From contig NZ_JAKKDU010000007.1 of the NCBI RefSeq assembly GCF_021728535.1, forward strand, positions 62,001 to 126,000: DNA of 64,000 nucleotides. The letters run 5' to 3'. Each line of letters begins with the position of its first letter. Positions within the stretch are counted from its first letter, which is position 1. The notes under the pieces are model-generated. The model saw nothing but the letters and a program-made list of their open reading frames with translations. It was not told the origin of the DNA and did no database searches. The translations under genes and the position numbers were made by a program. Positions 8,506 to 17,051 of the stretch are shown here, in pieces. The DNA is from Wocania arenilitoris (GTDB taxonomy: Bacteria > Bacteroidota > Bacteroidia > Flavobacteriales > Flavobacteriaceae).

Positions 8506-10527
8506 ATGTCTCAAAACCGACAACTTGCTGCAATAATGTTTACCGATATTGAGGGTTATACTTCTTTAATGCAGCATGATGAAAAAAATGCCATTGAGAT
8601 TAGATCTAAACATCGCGAAATTTTTAAATCGATTACAGCGAAATATAATGGTGAGTTAATACAATATTATGGTGATGGTACCTTAAGTACATTTAAAAGT
8701 TCTATTGAAGCTATTAAATGCAGTATTGAAATGCAAAGGGCTTTTTTAGAGGCACCTTCAATACCTGTTCGAATTGGGGTACATGTTGGTGATATTATTA
8801 GAACCGAATCAGATATTATTGGTGATGCCGTTAATGTAGCTTCAAGAATAGAATCATTAGCTATTGCCGGAAGTGTTTTAATATCCGATAAGGTTAACGA
8901 TCAATTAAGAAATCAGAAAGATATACAAACTCAATTTCTTGATGTTTTCGATTTTAAAAATGTAGATACTACGATACCCGTTTTTGCAATTGTATCTGAA
9001 GGTTTAATTGTTCCAAAATTGTCTGATATTAGTGGTAAAACAAAAGAAAAAAAAGACAAATCTTTTAAAGAGAAGTTTTCTGTTATTTTAGGAGTACTTC
9101 TTGTTTTAATAGGTGTAATTGCCGTTTATTATAATTCATTTTATGAGAATGAATTGGCTAAAATCAAATCTATAGCTGTTTTGCCTTTTGAAAATATGAG
9201 TAACGATTCAGACTCCGAAAATTTTACTGATGGTGTTACAGAAGATATATTAACACATTTATCTAAAATAAAAGATCTTCAAGTAATTTCTAGGGCGTCA
9301 ATAATGCAATTTAAAGAATCTAATAAATTGAACTCTGAAATAGCTAAAGAATTGGGGGTTACCTATATTTTAGATGGAAGTGTTAGGAAGTATAATAAGC
9401 AAATACGAGTTAATGCTCAATTAATTGACGCTAGTAATAATGAGTATTTATGGGCTGAAAATTATGACAAAACATTAACCGAAATTTTCGAAATACAGAG
9501 CCAAGTATCTAATGAAATTGCTAAGGCATTAAAAATAACATTAAGTGCAAACGAAATAAAAAGTTTAAATAAACCGCCAACAGACAATCCTGATGCTTAT
9601 GGTGCTTATACAGAAGCACAACGGTTTTTAAATAGAGGAGCGGGTAAAGATGAAGAATTAAAAATTGCCGAAGGTTTATTTAGAAAAGCGATAGAATTGG
9701 ATCCTAAGTTCTGTAAAGCTTACGTTGGTCTTGCAGATACGTTTTTAGAATATATCTATTGGGGAAGAAAACCTCCAAAAGAGGTTTTAGAAAAGGCTTT
9801 AGGACCAGCATTAAAAGCCTTAGAATTAAGCCCTGAAGAAGGAGGGAGCTATGGTGCTTTGGGGTCTATAAGTTTTTATAGATTCGAAAAAGAAACCGCA
9901 GTGAGCCATCTTGAAAAGGCCATTAATATAAATCCTAATTATGTTGGAGCTTACGATAAATTAGCTTGGATTCGTTTGTTTGAAGGTGATATTAATGAAG
10001 CAGTTCGACTTTTTGAGAAAATAGTTGAATTAGACCCATTATCTACAAAGAATATTGCAAACATAGCGTTTTCTCATTATTATTTTCATCAGTATAGTAA
10101 AGGTATTGCTGTATTAGATGAGGCTTTGAGAAAGCATCCAAATGACAATATGTTGTTGTGGATGAAGGGCAATTTACTTTCTGGAAATAAACAATATGAA
10201 GAAGCTATTAAAGTTTTTAATCAACGAACTGAATCTCCGAATAATTGGATGTTAGGATACTCTTATGCTAAGTCTGGTCAAAAAAATAAAGCATTAGAAA
10301 TTCTAAATTATCAATTAGAAAAAAGTGAAAAAACCTATGTACCTCCATATATGATTGCAACTATATATATGGGTTTAGGAGAAACGGAGAAGGTATTAGA
10401 TTGGTTAGAAAAGGATTTTGAATCTGGAGGTTTAGGACTTTTCTTTTGGGGATTAAAAAGAGATATAAAATTTGATTCTATTCGAGATGAGCCCCGTTTT
10501 ATTAACTTGTTAAATCAAATTCGTTAA
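8506..10527 (+). CDS. class III nucleotide cyclase with TolB-like and TPR domains
   Basis: 673 residues. Cytoplasmic class III cyclase domain (1-165) with both metal aspartates, D14 in FTDIEGYT and D57 in YYGDG, plus the transition-state pair N110 and R114 in VNVASR and the base-contacting D103 in DIIG. The purine-selecting position just before GDG, Lys in most adenylate cyclases, is Gln53, so nucleotide choice is uncertain. One membrane span follows (about 190-212), then a TolB N-terminal-like domain (about 218-345, starting IKSIAVLPFENMS) and TPR repeats to the end, placing the sensor part outside the cytoplasmic membrane. It is divergent from the CNB-domain sigma-54 activator with 134 bases between the start codons. 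Producer and receptor of one signal is the natural reading. Confidence 0.88.
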   Translation: MSQNRQLAAIMFTDIEGYTSLMQHDEKNAIEIRSKHREIFKSITAKYNGELIQYYGDGTLSTFKSSIEAIKCSIEMQRAFLEAPSIPVRIGVHVGDIIRTESDIIGDAVNVASRIESLAIAGSVLISDKVNDQLRNQKDIQTQFLDVFDFKNVDTTIPVFAIVSEGLIVPKLSDISGKTKEKKDKSFKEKFSVILGVLLVLIGVIAVYYNSFYENELAKIKSIAVLPFENMSNDSDSENFTDGVTEDILTHLSKIKDLQVISRASIMQFKESNKLNSEIAKELGVTYILDGSVRKYNKQIRVNAQLIDASNNEYLWAENYDKTLTEIFEIQSQVSNEIAKALKITLSANEIKSLNKPPTDNPDAYGAYTEAQRFLNRGAGKDEELKIAEGLFRKAIELDPKFCKAYVGLADTFLEYIYWGRKPPKEVLEKALGPALKALELSPEEGGSYGALGSISFYRFEKETAVSHLEKAININPNYVGAYDKLAWIRLFEGDINEAVRLFEKIVELDPLSTKNIANIAFSHYYFHQYSKGIAVLDEALRKHPNDNMLLWMKGNLLSGNKQYEEAIKVFNQRTESPNNWMLGYSYAKSGQKNKALEILNYQLEKSEKTYVPPYMIATIYMGLGETEKVLDWLEKDFESGGLGLFFWGLKRDIKFDSIRDEPRFINLLNQIR

Positions 10528-10627
10528 AAGAGGTAATTCCATTTTATTCGCTTTAATTTTTTTACTAAAGTCTGTAACATTTATTGATTTTATGCGTCAT
10601 ATAAGTATCAATCAATAATTAATCATC

Positions 10628-10966
10628 ATGAGACAAGATAATCAACTTTTAGTTATTACGCATTTAAGTCAGTTAATTACACTTATTACAGGTTTTGGTA
10701 GTTTATTATTACCACTAGTACTTTGGCTTACACAAAAAGAAAAAGTGTATCAAATGGATGTACATGGTAAAAACATTATAAACTTTCAATTAAGTTTAAT
10801 TGTTTACGCAATTATATGTATACCATTAATATTATTATTTGGCTTAGGTTTATTAGGCTTTATAATTTTAGGAATTATATCAGTTGTTTTCCCTATAATA
10901 AATGCTATAAAAGCTAATAACGGAGAAACACCAACATACCCTTTATCTCTTAATTTTATTAGTTAG
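10628..10966 (+). CDS. DUF4870 domain membrane protein
   Basis: 112 residues, small integral membrane protein of the DUF4870 family. The pattern is typical: a polar start with a short loop (DNQLLVITHLSQL), a first span, WLTQKEK, then VDVHGKN-like VHGKNIINFQLS before two more spans, and a short NNGETPTYPLSLNFI tail. Function of the family is unknown. It stands alone, 100 bases after the cyclase stop and followed by its own terminator hairpin. Confidence 0.85.
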   Translation: MRQDNQLLVITHLSQLITLITGFGSLLLPLVLWLTQKEKVYQMDVHGKNIINFQLSLIVYAIICIPLILLFGLGLLGFIILGIISVVFPIINAIKANNGETPTYPLSLNFIS

Positions 10967-10987
10967 TTTGTTAGTACGAGATAAACT

Positions 10988-11017
10988 AAAATGCTCATCA
11001 ACTGATGGGCATTTTTT
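10988..11017 (+). terminator. terminator after the DUF4870 gene
   Basis: Stem AAATGCTCATC / GATGGGCATTT with one G-T pair, a tiny loop, then TTTTTT, 22 bases after the stop codon. Typical intrinsic terminator on the plus strand. Confidence 0.75.
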
Positions 11018-11061
11018 ATTTATATTAGTCATTTAATAATCTTAAAAGCAATTCCTTTTTT

Positions 11062-12081
11062 TTGACTAAGCTAAGTATATTAATACCTATGTATAATTCT
11101 GAACACTTTATAAAAAGATGTTTAGATAGTATTTTAAGTCAAAAAATCCCAAGAGAGTTCTACGAAATCATTGTTTTTGATGATGCTTCAATTGATTCTA
11201 GCAAAACTATTGTAGAAGCTTATACTAAAATCTATAAAAACATAAATATTTATTCTGTACAAAATAGTGGTGCCTATGTTTTAAGAAACAAAATGCTAAA
11301 CATGGCAAAAGGTAAATATGTTTATTTAATGGATGCAGATGATTATATAATAAACGAAGGACTTAATGATGTTTTAAATATTGCTATTAAGCAAGAGTTA
11401 GATATTATTGGTTTTAATTGCTATATAGAGCATGATAATTATGATAAAAACTATTCACATTTAGTTTTTAATGAAACCCCTCAAGTTCAAGATGGTTTAT
11501 CTTATTTAGCTAATCAACGCTATATGAGACACGAAATATGGTGGTATATTATTAAGAAAGATTTTTTAACTCAAAATCATATTACTTTTAAAGAAGAACG
11601 CTATGGATCAGATGTTTTATTTACAGTAGAGACTTTTTTAAAAGCAAAGCGATTAATTCACGCACCTTTAATGTTATATAAATATGTTAAAGCACCAAAT
11701 TCCAGTACAACAAATAGAAAAAGAAATCATTTATTAAAACTTATTTCATGTCGTGTAAAAATGATTGTCAATTTAAGTGAGCTAATCAACGCATTAAACG
11801 CAATAACAGAACAAGATAAATTAATAAAACAAAACTTAAGTTTTAGAAGAGATCTTTATGTTTACATGACAATTTCTGATATGCTTAAAGTCAAAATAGA
11901 CGCAAAAACCTTAAAAAATAATATTTTGCTATTTAGAAAGCACAATGCATATCCTTTAAAAGATTTTTTAGGAAGAGAATTCCCAACTACTAAAAACAAG
12001 ATTGTTACCTTTATTTTTAGTAATATAACTTTTTTGAAAACAATTTTATTTCTTCTGAAATTTAAAAAAAACTTAAATTAA
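11062..12081 (+). CDS. family 2 glycosyltransferase
   Basis: 339 residues with a GT-A fold start (KLSILIPMYNSEHFIKRCLDSIL), FDDASIDSS near residue 39-47 for the nucleotide sugar, and the metal-binding DADD at 91-94. The C-terminal half is helical with a hydrophobic end (about 310-330) that may touch the membrane. Inverting transfer of a sugar onto a surface glycan is expected; substrate unknown. The chosen start is TTG at 11062 because the protein then begins right before the first beta strand; the next in-frame ATG would cut that strand. It is convergent with dnaN and the two stop codons overlap. It is a lone glycosyltransferase with no visible glycan cluster around it. Confidence 0.88.
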   Translation: MTKLSILIPMYNSEHFIKRCLDSILSQKIPREFYEIIVFDDASIDSSKTIVEAYTKIYKNINIYSVQNSGAYVLRNKMLNMAKGKYVYLMDADDYIINEGLNDVLNIAIKQELDIIGFNCYIEHDNYDKNYSHLVFNETPQVQDGLSYLANQRYMRHEIWWYIIKKDFLTQNHITFKEERYGSDVLFTVETFLKAKRLIHAPLMLYKYVKAPNSSTTNRKRNHLLKLISCRVKMIVNLSELINALNAITEQDKLIKQNLSFRRDLYVYMTISDMLKVKIDAKTLKNNILLFRKHNAYPLKDFLGREFPTTKNKIVTFIFSNITFLKTILFLLKFKKNLN

Positions 12082-13196
12082 GTATTCAGCATCACAGGCA
12101 TAACAAGCATTGTAATTTGCTCACCCTCGTCTAAACCATCAATTGGTGTTAAAATACCAGCACGATTTGGCATACTCATTTCTAACTGTACTTCGTTAGA
12201 ATTTAAGTTGTTCAGCATTTCAGTTAAAAAGCGCGAGTTAAACCCTATTTGCATATCATCGCCTTGGTAATCGCAAGTTAAACGTTCTTCGGCTTTGTTA
12301 CTGTAATCAATGTCTTCAGCAGAAATATTAAGTTCTGCACCTGCAATTTTTAAACGAATTTGGTGTGTTGTTTTATTTGAGAAAATACTAACACGCCTCA
12401 CCGAATTTAAAAACTGTGTACGGCCTATTGATAATTTATTAGGGTTTTCTTTTGGTATTACCGCTTCGTAATTTGGGTATTTACCATCGATTAAGCGACA
12501 AATCAATTCTGAATTTTCAAAAGTGAATTTTGCATTACTTTCGTTATATTCAATAGTAACATCGTCTTCACTTGCTGCTAAAATTCCTTTTAAAAGATTT
12601 AAAGGTTTTTTTGGCATAATAAATTCTGCTACTTGATTTGCTTGTATGTCTTCTCGGGTATATTTTACTAATTTATGCGCATCAGTAGCAACAAACGTTA
12701 AACCTTCAGTTGAAAACTGAAAAAACACACCACTCATTACAGGGCGTAAATCATCGTTTCCAGCAGCAAAAATGGTTTTGCTAATTGCCGTTGCCAATAT
12801 ATCGCCAGTAACCACTGTTTTACTTGGGTCTTCTAAAGCAACAGCTTTAGGAAATTCGTTTCCATCGGCGTAAGCCAATGCATATTTACCATGATTTGAG
12901 CTTATTTCAACAGTGTTGTTTTCTTCAACAACAAATGTTAAAGGCTGCTCAGGGAAAGTTTTTAAAGTATCAAGTAATAAGCGTGCAGGAATTGCAACAC
13001 TACCTTTACTATCGCTTTCAACATCTAAAGTTGAAGCCATAGTAGTTTCTAAATCACTAGCCGAAACAGTTAATTTAGAATGGTCTAATTCAAATAAAAA
13101 ATTATCTAAAATAGGTAAGGTGTTCGAACTGTTAATTACACCACCCAAAACCTGTAATTGTTTTAATAAATAAGTGCTTGATACTATAAATTTCAT
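12078..13196 (-). CDS. dnaN: DNA polymerase III beta sliding clamp
   Basis: 372 residues, the normal length of the beta clamp, which forms a dimeric ring around DNA and holds polymerase III on the template. The three repeated clamp domains are recognisable: MKFIVSSTYLLKQLQVLGGVI at the start, domain II around 130-250 (FAAGNDDLRPVMSGVFF, TDAHKLVKY), and domain III ending in the family signature MPNRAGILTPIDG and the terminal MLVMPVML. In this genome dnaN lies about 19 kb from dnaA, with no DnaA boxes seen at either, so it does not mark an origin here. Gene expression is probably from its own promoter in the 13197-13281 gap. Confidence 0.97.
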   Translation of the reverse strand: MKFIVSSTYLLKQLQVLGGVINSSNTLPILDNFLFELDHSKLTVSASDLETTMASTLDVESDSKGSVAIPARLLLDTLKTFPEQPLTFVVEENNTVEISSNHGKYALAYADGNEFPKAVALEDPSKTVVTGDILATAISKTIFAAGNDDLRPVMSGVFFQFSTEGLTFVATDAHKLVKYTREDIQANQVAEFIMPKKPLNLLKGILAASEDDVTIEYNESNAKFTFENSELICRLIDGKYPNYEAVIPKENPNKLSIGRTQFLNSVRRVSIFSNKTTHQIRLKIAGAELNISAEDIDYSNKAEERLTCDYQGDDMQIGFNSRFLTEMLNNLNSNEVQLEMSMPNRAGILTPIDGLDEGEQITMLVMPVMLNT

Positions 13197-13281
13197 GTAT
13201 TTATAATGTGTTTAATTTTAATAAATGCTACTTACAAATATATTCTATACGGATTAATATAGGAAACAAACTTATTAACAT

Positions 13282-15666
13282 TTAAGCTGCATATTTTTTC
13301 TTTCTAAAGTAGTTAAAAATAAAACCAAATACCGCTAGTAATACGAGTGGTAATGCTATGTTTATGAGTTGCCATTTTGTTTTTTGAGCTGCTATTTTAT
13401 GCTGATTTAAAAAAGCCACCGCAATTTCTTTAGAGCGAATGTTTATAAGTCCGTTATCATCCAATAAATAATTAACGGCATTGAGTAAAAATTCCTTGTT
13501 ACCATAAGTTTGTCCTGTCCATCTATCAAAGCCTAATTCTTGAGGCAAATTTTTAACCACATCGTTTTTAATAACATCACCATCTGCAATAACAATCATT
13601 TTTGTTGTCACACCTTTGTTTTTTTCTTCAGTGAGTTTAAAAGGCTTAATTCTGTTATTATAAGCACTTATAAATTCGCCTTCTAATAAAACCCCTAAAG
13701 GTTGATTACCTTTATTGAATAATGCAGGGTCTTGTTCTTGCGTAACAATATCTAAACTAATTTCGCGAGGTGTACCTTCTAATTTTGTAAGCGGTGCACT
13801 TTCTAAAAGAATAGTTTTTTTGATGTTGTTTTTTAAGGTGTCAATTTGATTGGCGAAATCGAATTTTACAAAATTCAAATTATTAACAATAGGGTGGTTG
13901 CTATTAGTTGATGCTAAAGGCGAATACGGCCATCTTAAATTTTGAAACTGAGAATCGCTACCTTCTCCAATAGCTAAAGTGATAGGAGCTGAATAAAGTG
14001 TACTTACCATTACAGGATTAATGCGAACACCATATTTAAAAAAGAAATCGTTTAAGTTTAAATCTCTTGAAATGGCTAAATTAGATCCAGAAGCATTGTA
14101 TAAACTGTCTTTTTCCATAGCTACATGGTCGATAAGCCAAAGGCTTTTTCCACCATTCATGGTGTATTGGTCTAACACTAATTTTTCTTTTTCGCTAAAA
14201 GCTTCGGTGGGTTTTGCAGAAATAATTAAATCAAATTTATTTAAGTCGTTAAGTGTTTTTTGTGGATCTTTGGCAACACTATCCAAAGTAAATGGTGCGA
14301 TAAAATAATACTCGTTTATTTTTTTTATAAAGTCTGCAATGTATTTATCTTCTAGCTGATTGTTGCCTTTTAAAACTGCAATTTTTTTCTGTTTTGGTGT
14401 GGTTAATTTGCTAAAACCATCAGCAAAAGTGTACTCTAAATGTTGTACAGAATTTGCTACTAAGTCTTGCTGTGAAGCACCAATTTTATTTTTAACTAGC
14501 GGAATAGAGATTGTAACGTCGTTATAACTTGCCAATGCCCATGGAAAAATGATTGCTTGGGATGATTTTCCACTTTCCTGAATACTTAATTGCATAGGTG
14601 TTAATCCACGTTGTGTGAGTTGTTGTATGTTTCGCTCACGAGAAGCTTCATCTTCTATGGGATTTATAAAGTTGAAATTGATGTTGTTGTTTTTCGCCGA
14701 AAACTCTTCAAGTAACTGCTTTGTTTCTCTTTGGAGACGTTTAATTTCTGATGGAAAATCTTCTCCTTTTAAAAACACATCCACTATTATAGGAGAATCT
14801 ACGTTATTAATAATTTGTTTTGAAGCTTCGCTTAATGTGTATCGGTTGTCTTCAGTCAAATCGAAACGCTTATGAATTGAAGCAGGCAACATATTTATAA
14901 TAAATAGCCCTATGCATAAAGCTGAAAATGACAGCAATTCTTTTTTAAAAAATGATTTTGTGTTTATGCTACGAGCAGTTAATACGATAAATAAAATAGT
15001 GATACTTAAAAAGTATAAAATACTAGCGGTATTAAGCACACCGCGACTCATACTTTTAAAATGATAGCTCATGCCTAATTGCTCAATAAATAAGTTTGAA
15101 GTAACCTCTGAAATGCCTTCAAAACCTATATAAAACAAGAAACACAGAAAAGCAGCACTAATAAATGCCACTATTTGATTGTTAGAAAATGTAGAGCAAA
15201 ATATACCAATAGCTGTATATGATGCTGTTAAAAATAGTAATCCAAAATAAGACCCAAGTGTACTTCCAACATCTAAATTGCCAACAGGATTACCTAATTG
15301 ATAAACTGTATAAACATAGATTAGTGTTGGCAAAAGTGCTATTAATATTAAAATAAAAGCTCCAAAATATTTACCTAAAACAATGTTTATTTGAGAGATT
15401 GGTTTGGTTAATAAAAGTTCTAATGTGCCTTGTTTTTTCTCATCAGAAAAACTGCGCATGGTTACAGCAGGAATTAAGAAAATTAAAATCCAAGGAGCTA
15501 ATAAAAAGAATGATGATAAATCTGCAAAGCCATAATCTAGAATATTAAATTCTCCTTTAAACACCCATAAAAATAATCCATTTAGTAAAAGGAAAATAGC
15601 AATAACCAAATACCCAATTGGCGATGCAAAAAACGCGTTTATTTCTTTTTTAAGTATGGCGAACAT
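13282..15666 (-). CDS. fused GldF-GldG gliding motility ABC transporter protein
   Basis: 794 residues in one uninterrupted frame. Residues 1 to about 234 are GldF, an ABC-2 type permease with six membrane spans (MFAILKKEINAFFASPIG at the start, MRSFSDEKKQGTLELLLTKP near 65-85). From about 236 the sequence is GldG: a membrane span, then KRFDLTEDNRYTLSEAS and a large periplasmic domain, and a last span near 765-785 before a basic KKKYAA tail. Together with an ATPase, GldA, they form the ABC transporter needed for gliding in Flavobacterium johnsoniae. There the two are separate genes of about 240 and 560 residues; here the sum equals one ORF, with no Met or stop at the junction. gldA is not in this window. 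Confidence 0.88.
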   Translation of the reverse strand: MFAILKKEINAFFASPIGYLVIAIFLLLNGLFLWVFKGEFNILDYGFADLSSFFLLAPWILIFLIPAVTMRSFSDEKKQGTLELLLTKPISQINIVLGKYFGAFILILIALLPTLIYVYTVYQLGNPVGNLDVGSTLGSYFGLLFLTASYTAIGIFCSTFSNNQIVAFISAAFLCFLFYIGFEGISEVTSNLFIEQLGMSYHFKSMSRGVLNTASILYFLSITILFIVLTARSINTKSFFKKELLSFSALCIGLFIINMLPASIHKRFDLTEDNRYTLSEASKQIINNVDSPIIVDVFLKGEDFPSEIKRLQRETKQLLEEFSAKNNNINFNFINPIEDEASRERNIQQLTQRGLTPMQLSIQESGKSSQAIIFPWALASYNDVTISIPLVKNKIGASQQDLVANSVQHLEYTFADGFSKLTTPKQKKIAVLKGNNQLEDKYIADFIKKINEYYFIAPFTLDSVAKDPQKTLNDLNKFDLIISAKPTEAFSEKEKLVLDQYTMNGGKSLWLIDHVAMEKDSLYNASGSNLAISRDLNLNDFFFKYGVRINPVMVSTLYSAPITLAIGEGSDSQFQNLRWPYSPLASTNSNHPIVNNLNFVKFDFANQIDTLKNNIKKTILLESAPLTKLEGTPREISLDIVTQEQDPALFNKGNQPLGVLLEGEFISAYNNRIKPFKLTEEKNKGVTTKMIVIADGDVIKNDVVKNLPQELGFDRWTGQTYGNKEFLLNAVNYLLDDNGLINIRSKEIAVAFLNQHKIAAQKTKWQLINIALPLVLLAVFGFIFNYFRKKKYAA

Positions 15667-15730
15667 TCTTATTGTTTATAAGCTGATTGTTTCTTTATTA
15701 TGGCACGAATTTACGAATATATAAATTTTT

Positions 15731-15759
15731 TACTGTTGACTGAATACTGCAACTGCCTA
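15731..15759. repeat. intergenic ACTGAATACTG repeat, copy 1
   Basis: TACTGTTGACTGAATACTGCAACTGCCTA, one of three related copies in the window (others at 18011-18039, inverted, and 50738-50782). The shared core is ACTGAATACTG. It sits in the gap between gldFG and the broken monooxygenase-like gene. Confidence 0.6.
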
Positions 15760-16055
15760 CTTGAACGAAGCGACTTTATCTACACTCCAAGATTCTGGTT
15801 TTACGTTAAAAAGTGGTTTGGTTTTACTCCAAACGCTTTTAAATAAATCAAATTGCCTGTATGTTTCTAAATCGTCTTCAGAACTCCAATAACTGTATCT
15901 AAAAAATATATTGCTTTCGTTTATATCTCTAAATAATTCTAAAAATTTACACCCTTCAAATCTCTGATTTTATGTTTGTTCGCTTCAAAATTTTTAAGAA
16001 ACTTATCAACGTCATTTTCATTAAAACTCATTTTAACAATCCGTACTAGCATCAT
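15757..16055 (-). pseudogene. antibiotic-biosynthesis-monooxygenase-like protein, frameshifted
   Basis: Read on the minus strand from 16055, the first frame gives MMLVRIVKMSFNENDVDKFL and continues to HKIRDLKGVNF then stop. Adding one T in a run of T after codon GAT restores a single frame that continues FEGCKFLELFRDI, RYSYWSSEDDLETYRQ and ends ESWSVDKVASFK at 15757. The restored protein of about 99 residues looks like a small dimeric ABM/YgiN-type monooxygenase-like protein. The length, 299 bases, is one short of a whole number of codons, as expected for one lost base. It follows the SAM adenosyltransferase gene by one base, so it was its operon partner. It is a recent loss or a homopolymer sequencing error. 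Confidence 0.7.
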
Positions 16056-16056
16056 T

Positions 16057-16893
16057 TTATGCTTTAATAAAATTTACGCTTACAGCATCCATAATTCCTA
16101 ATCCCATCAATGATGAGGCACTACCAACCGTTGTTGTATTGCTTTTATAAAGCGCAATCTCTAAAAAATTACCAGAATTAAAAACCACTAGACCTCTGCC
16201 TTCGTCATAACGTTTGTCCTCAGGAATTTCAAAATTAACTACATCGCTATACTTGCTATGTATTTTTTTGAACTTATAATTACGTGCCGAAATCTCAAAT
16301 GTTCGTCCTTTTTGAATGGTCTCAAAAAAATCACGCTTAATATTGGTAACCACATTGCCGTAGTTATCAATATAAATTACGCTACCAATAATTTGAGTTT
16401 TATCTTCATTAACATAGGGTACAATATTTTTAATAGGTTTTATATTGGTAATCGTTTTTCCAATTACATCAAGTGTACCACCTCGAGCAATATGGCAAGC
16501 GACTTTAACAAATACATCTAGCACCGGGAAACTTGTTTGTATTTTGTCGTGTATATTAATTTCAACAATTTTTTCTGGTGCAATTTCAGAGCAAATCATA
16601 CTCATAATACCATTGTTAGCACAAATAAAATAATGGTCGTCTAACTTAATGGCTATATGTTTGTTTTCAGGATTTATTTCAGAATCAATACCAATAATAT
16701 GAATGGTGCCTTTCGGAAAACTATTATATGCGTTTTGAATAATATAAGCAGCTTCAGGAATACTAAAAGGCGAAACAGAGTGAGAGATATCAACAATTTT
16801 AACATCTGGAAGTTCACTGTAAATAGCACCTTTTGTCGCGCCAGCAAAGTGATCTTTTTCTCCAAAATCAGTTGTTAAAGTTATTATCGCCAT
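16057..16893 (-). CDS. SAM hydroxide adenosyltransferase (DUF62 family)
   Basis: About 278 residues of the family that includes SAM hydroxide adenosyltransferases and the fluorinase/chlorinase enzymes; the common bacterial form hydrolyses S-adenosylmethionine to adenosine and methionine. Landmarks are the N-terminal ITLTTDFGEKDHFAGATKGAI, VDISHSVSPFSIPEAAYI near 38-55, IDNYGNVVTNI near 178, and a C-terminal NSGNFLEIAL segment followed by a terminal ASSLMGLGIMDAVSVNF. The ATG at 16893 is preferred over an in-frame TTG two codons upstream. The gene is divergent from phoH and is followed at once by the broken monooxygenase-like gene. Nothing points to halogenase activity. Confidence 0.88.
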   Translation of the reverse strand: MAIITLTTDFGEKDHFAGATKGAIYSELPDVKIVDISHSVSPFSIPEAAYIIQNAYNSFPKGTIHIIGIDSEINPENKHIAIKLDDHYFICANNGIMSMICSEIAPEKIVEINIHDKIQTSFPVLDVFVKVACHIARGGTLDVIGKTITNIKPIKNIVPYVNEDKTQIIGSVIYIDNYGNVVTNIKRDFFETIQKGRTFEISARNYKFKKIHSKYSDVVNFEIPEDKRYDEGRGLVVFNSGNFLEIALYKSNTTTVGSASSLMGLGIMDAVSVNFIKA

Positions 16894-16922
16894 TGGCAAA
16901 ATTGTTGATATGTTTTTAATGT

Positions 16923-16949
16923 TTGATCACCCAAATTTATGTATTTTTG
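16923..16949 (+). promoter_or_regulatory. Bacteroidota-type promoter upstream of phoH
   Basis: TTG at 16923 and TATTTTTG at 16942-16949, spacing 16, match the TTG / TAnnTTTG pattern of the primary sigma factor in this phylum. It points toward phoH and leaves a leader of about 95 bases. Confidence 0.5.
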
Positions 16950-17051
16950 AGTTTTACGAAACTGTTTCACAAAACTAATAAATCATTTCATCTGGAAGCA
17001 CATTATTGTTATTAATTCAGACGAATAAATTTTAAAACTAAAATATAGCCT

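Noticed and set aside
8506-10527. Pycsar-type or CBASS-type defence cyclase
   Set aside because: No effector gene (membrane pore, TIR, nuclease) is adjacent; the neighbour is a transcription activator and the cyclase has TolB-like and TPR parts typical of signalling enzymes.
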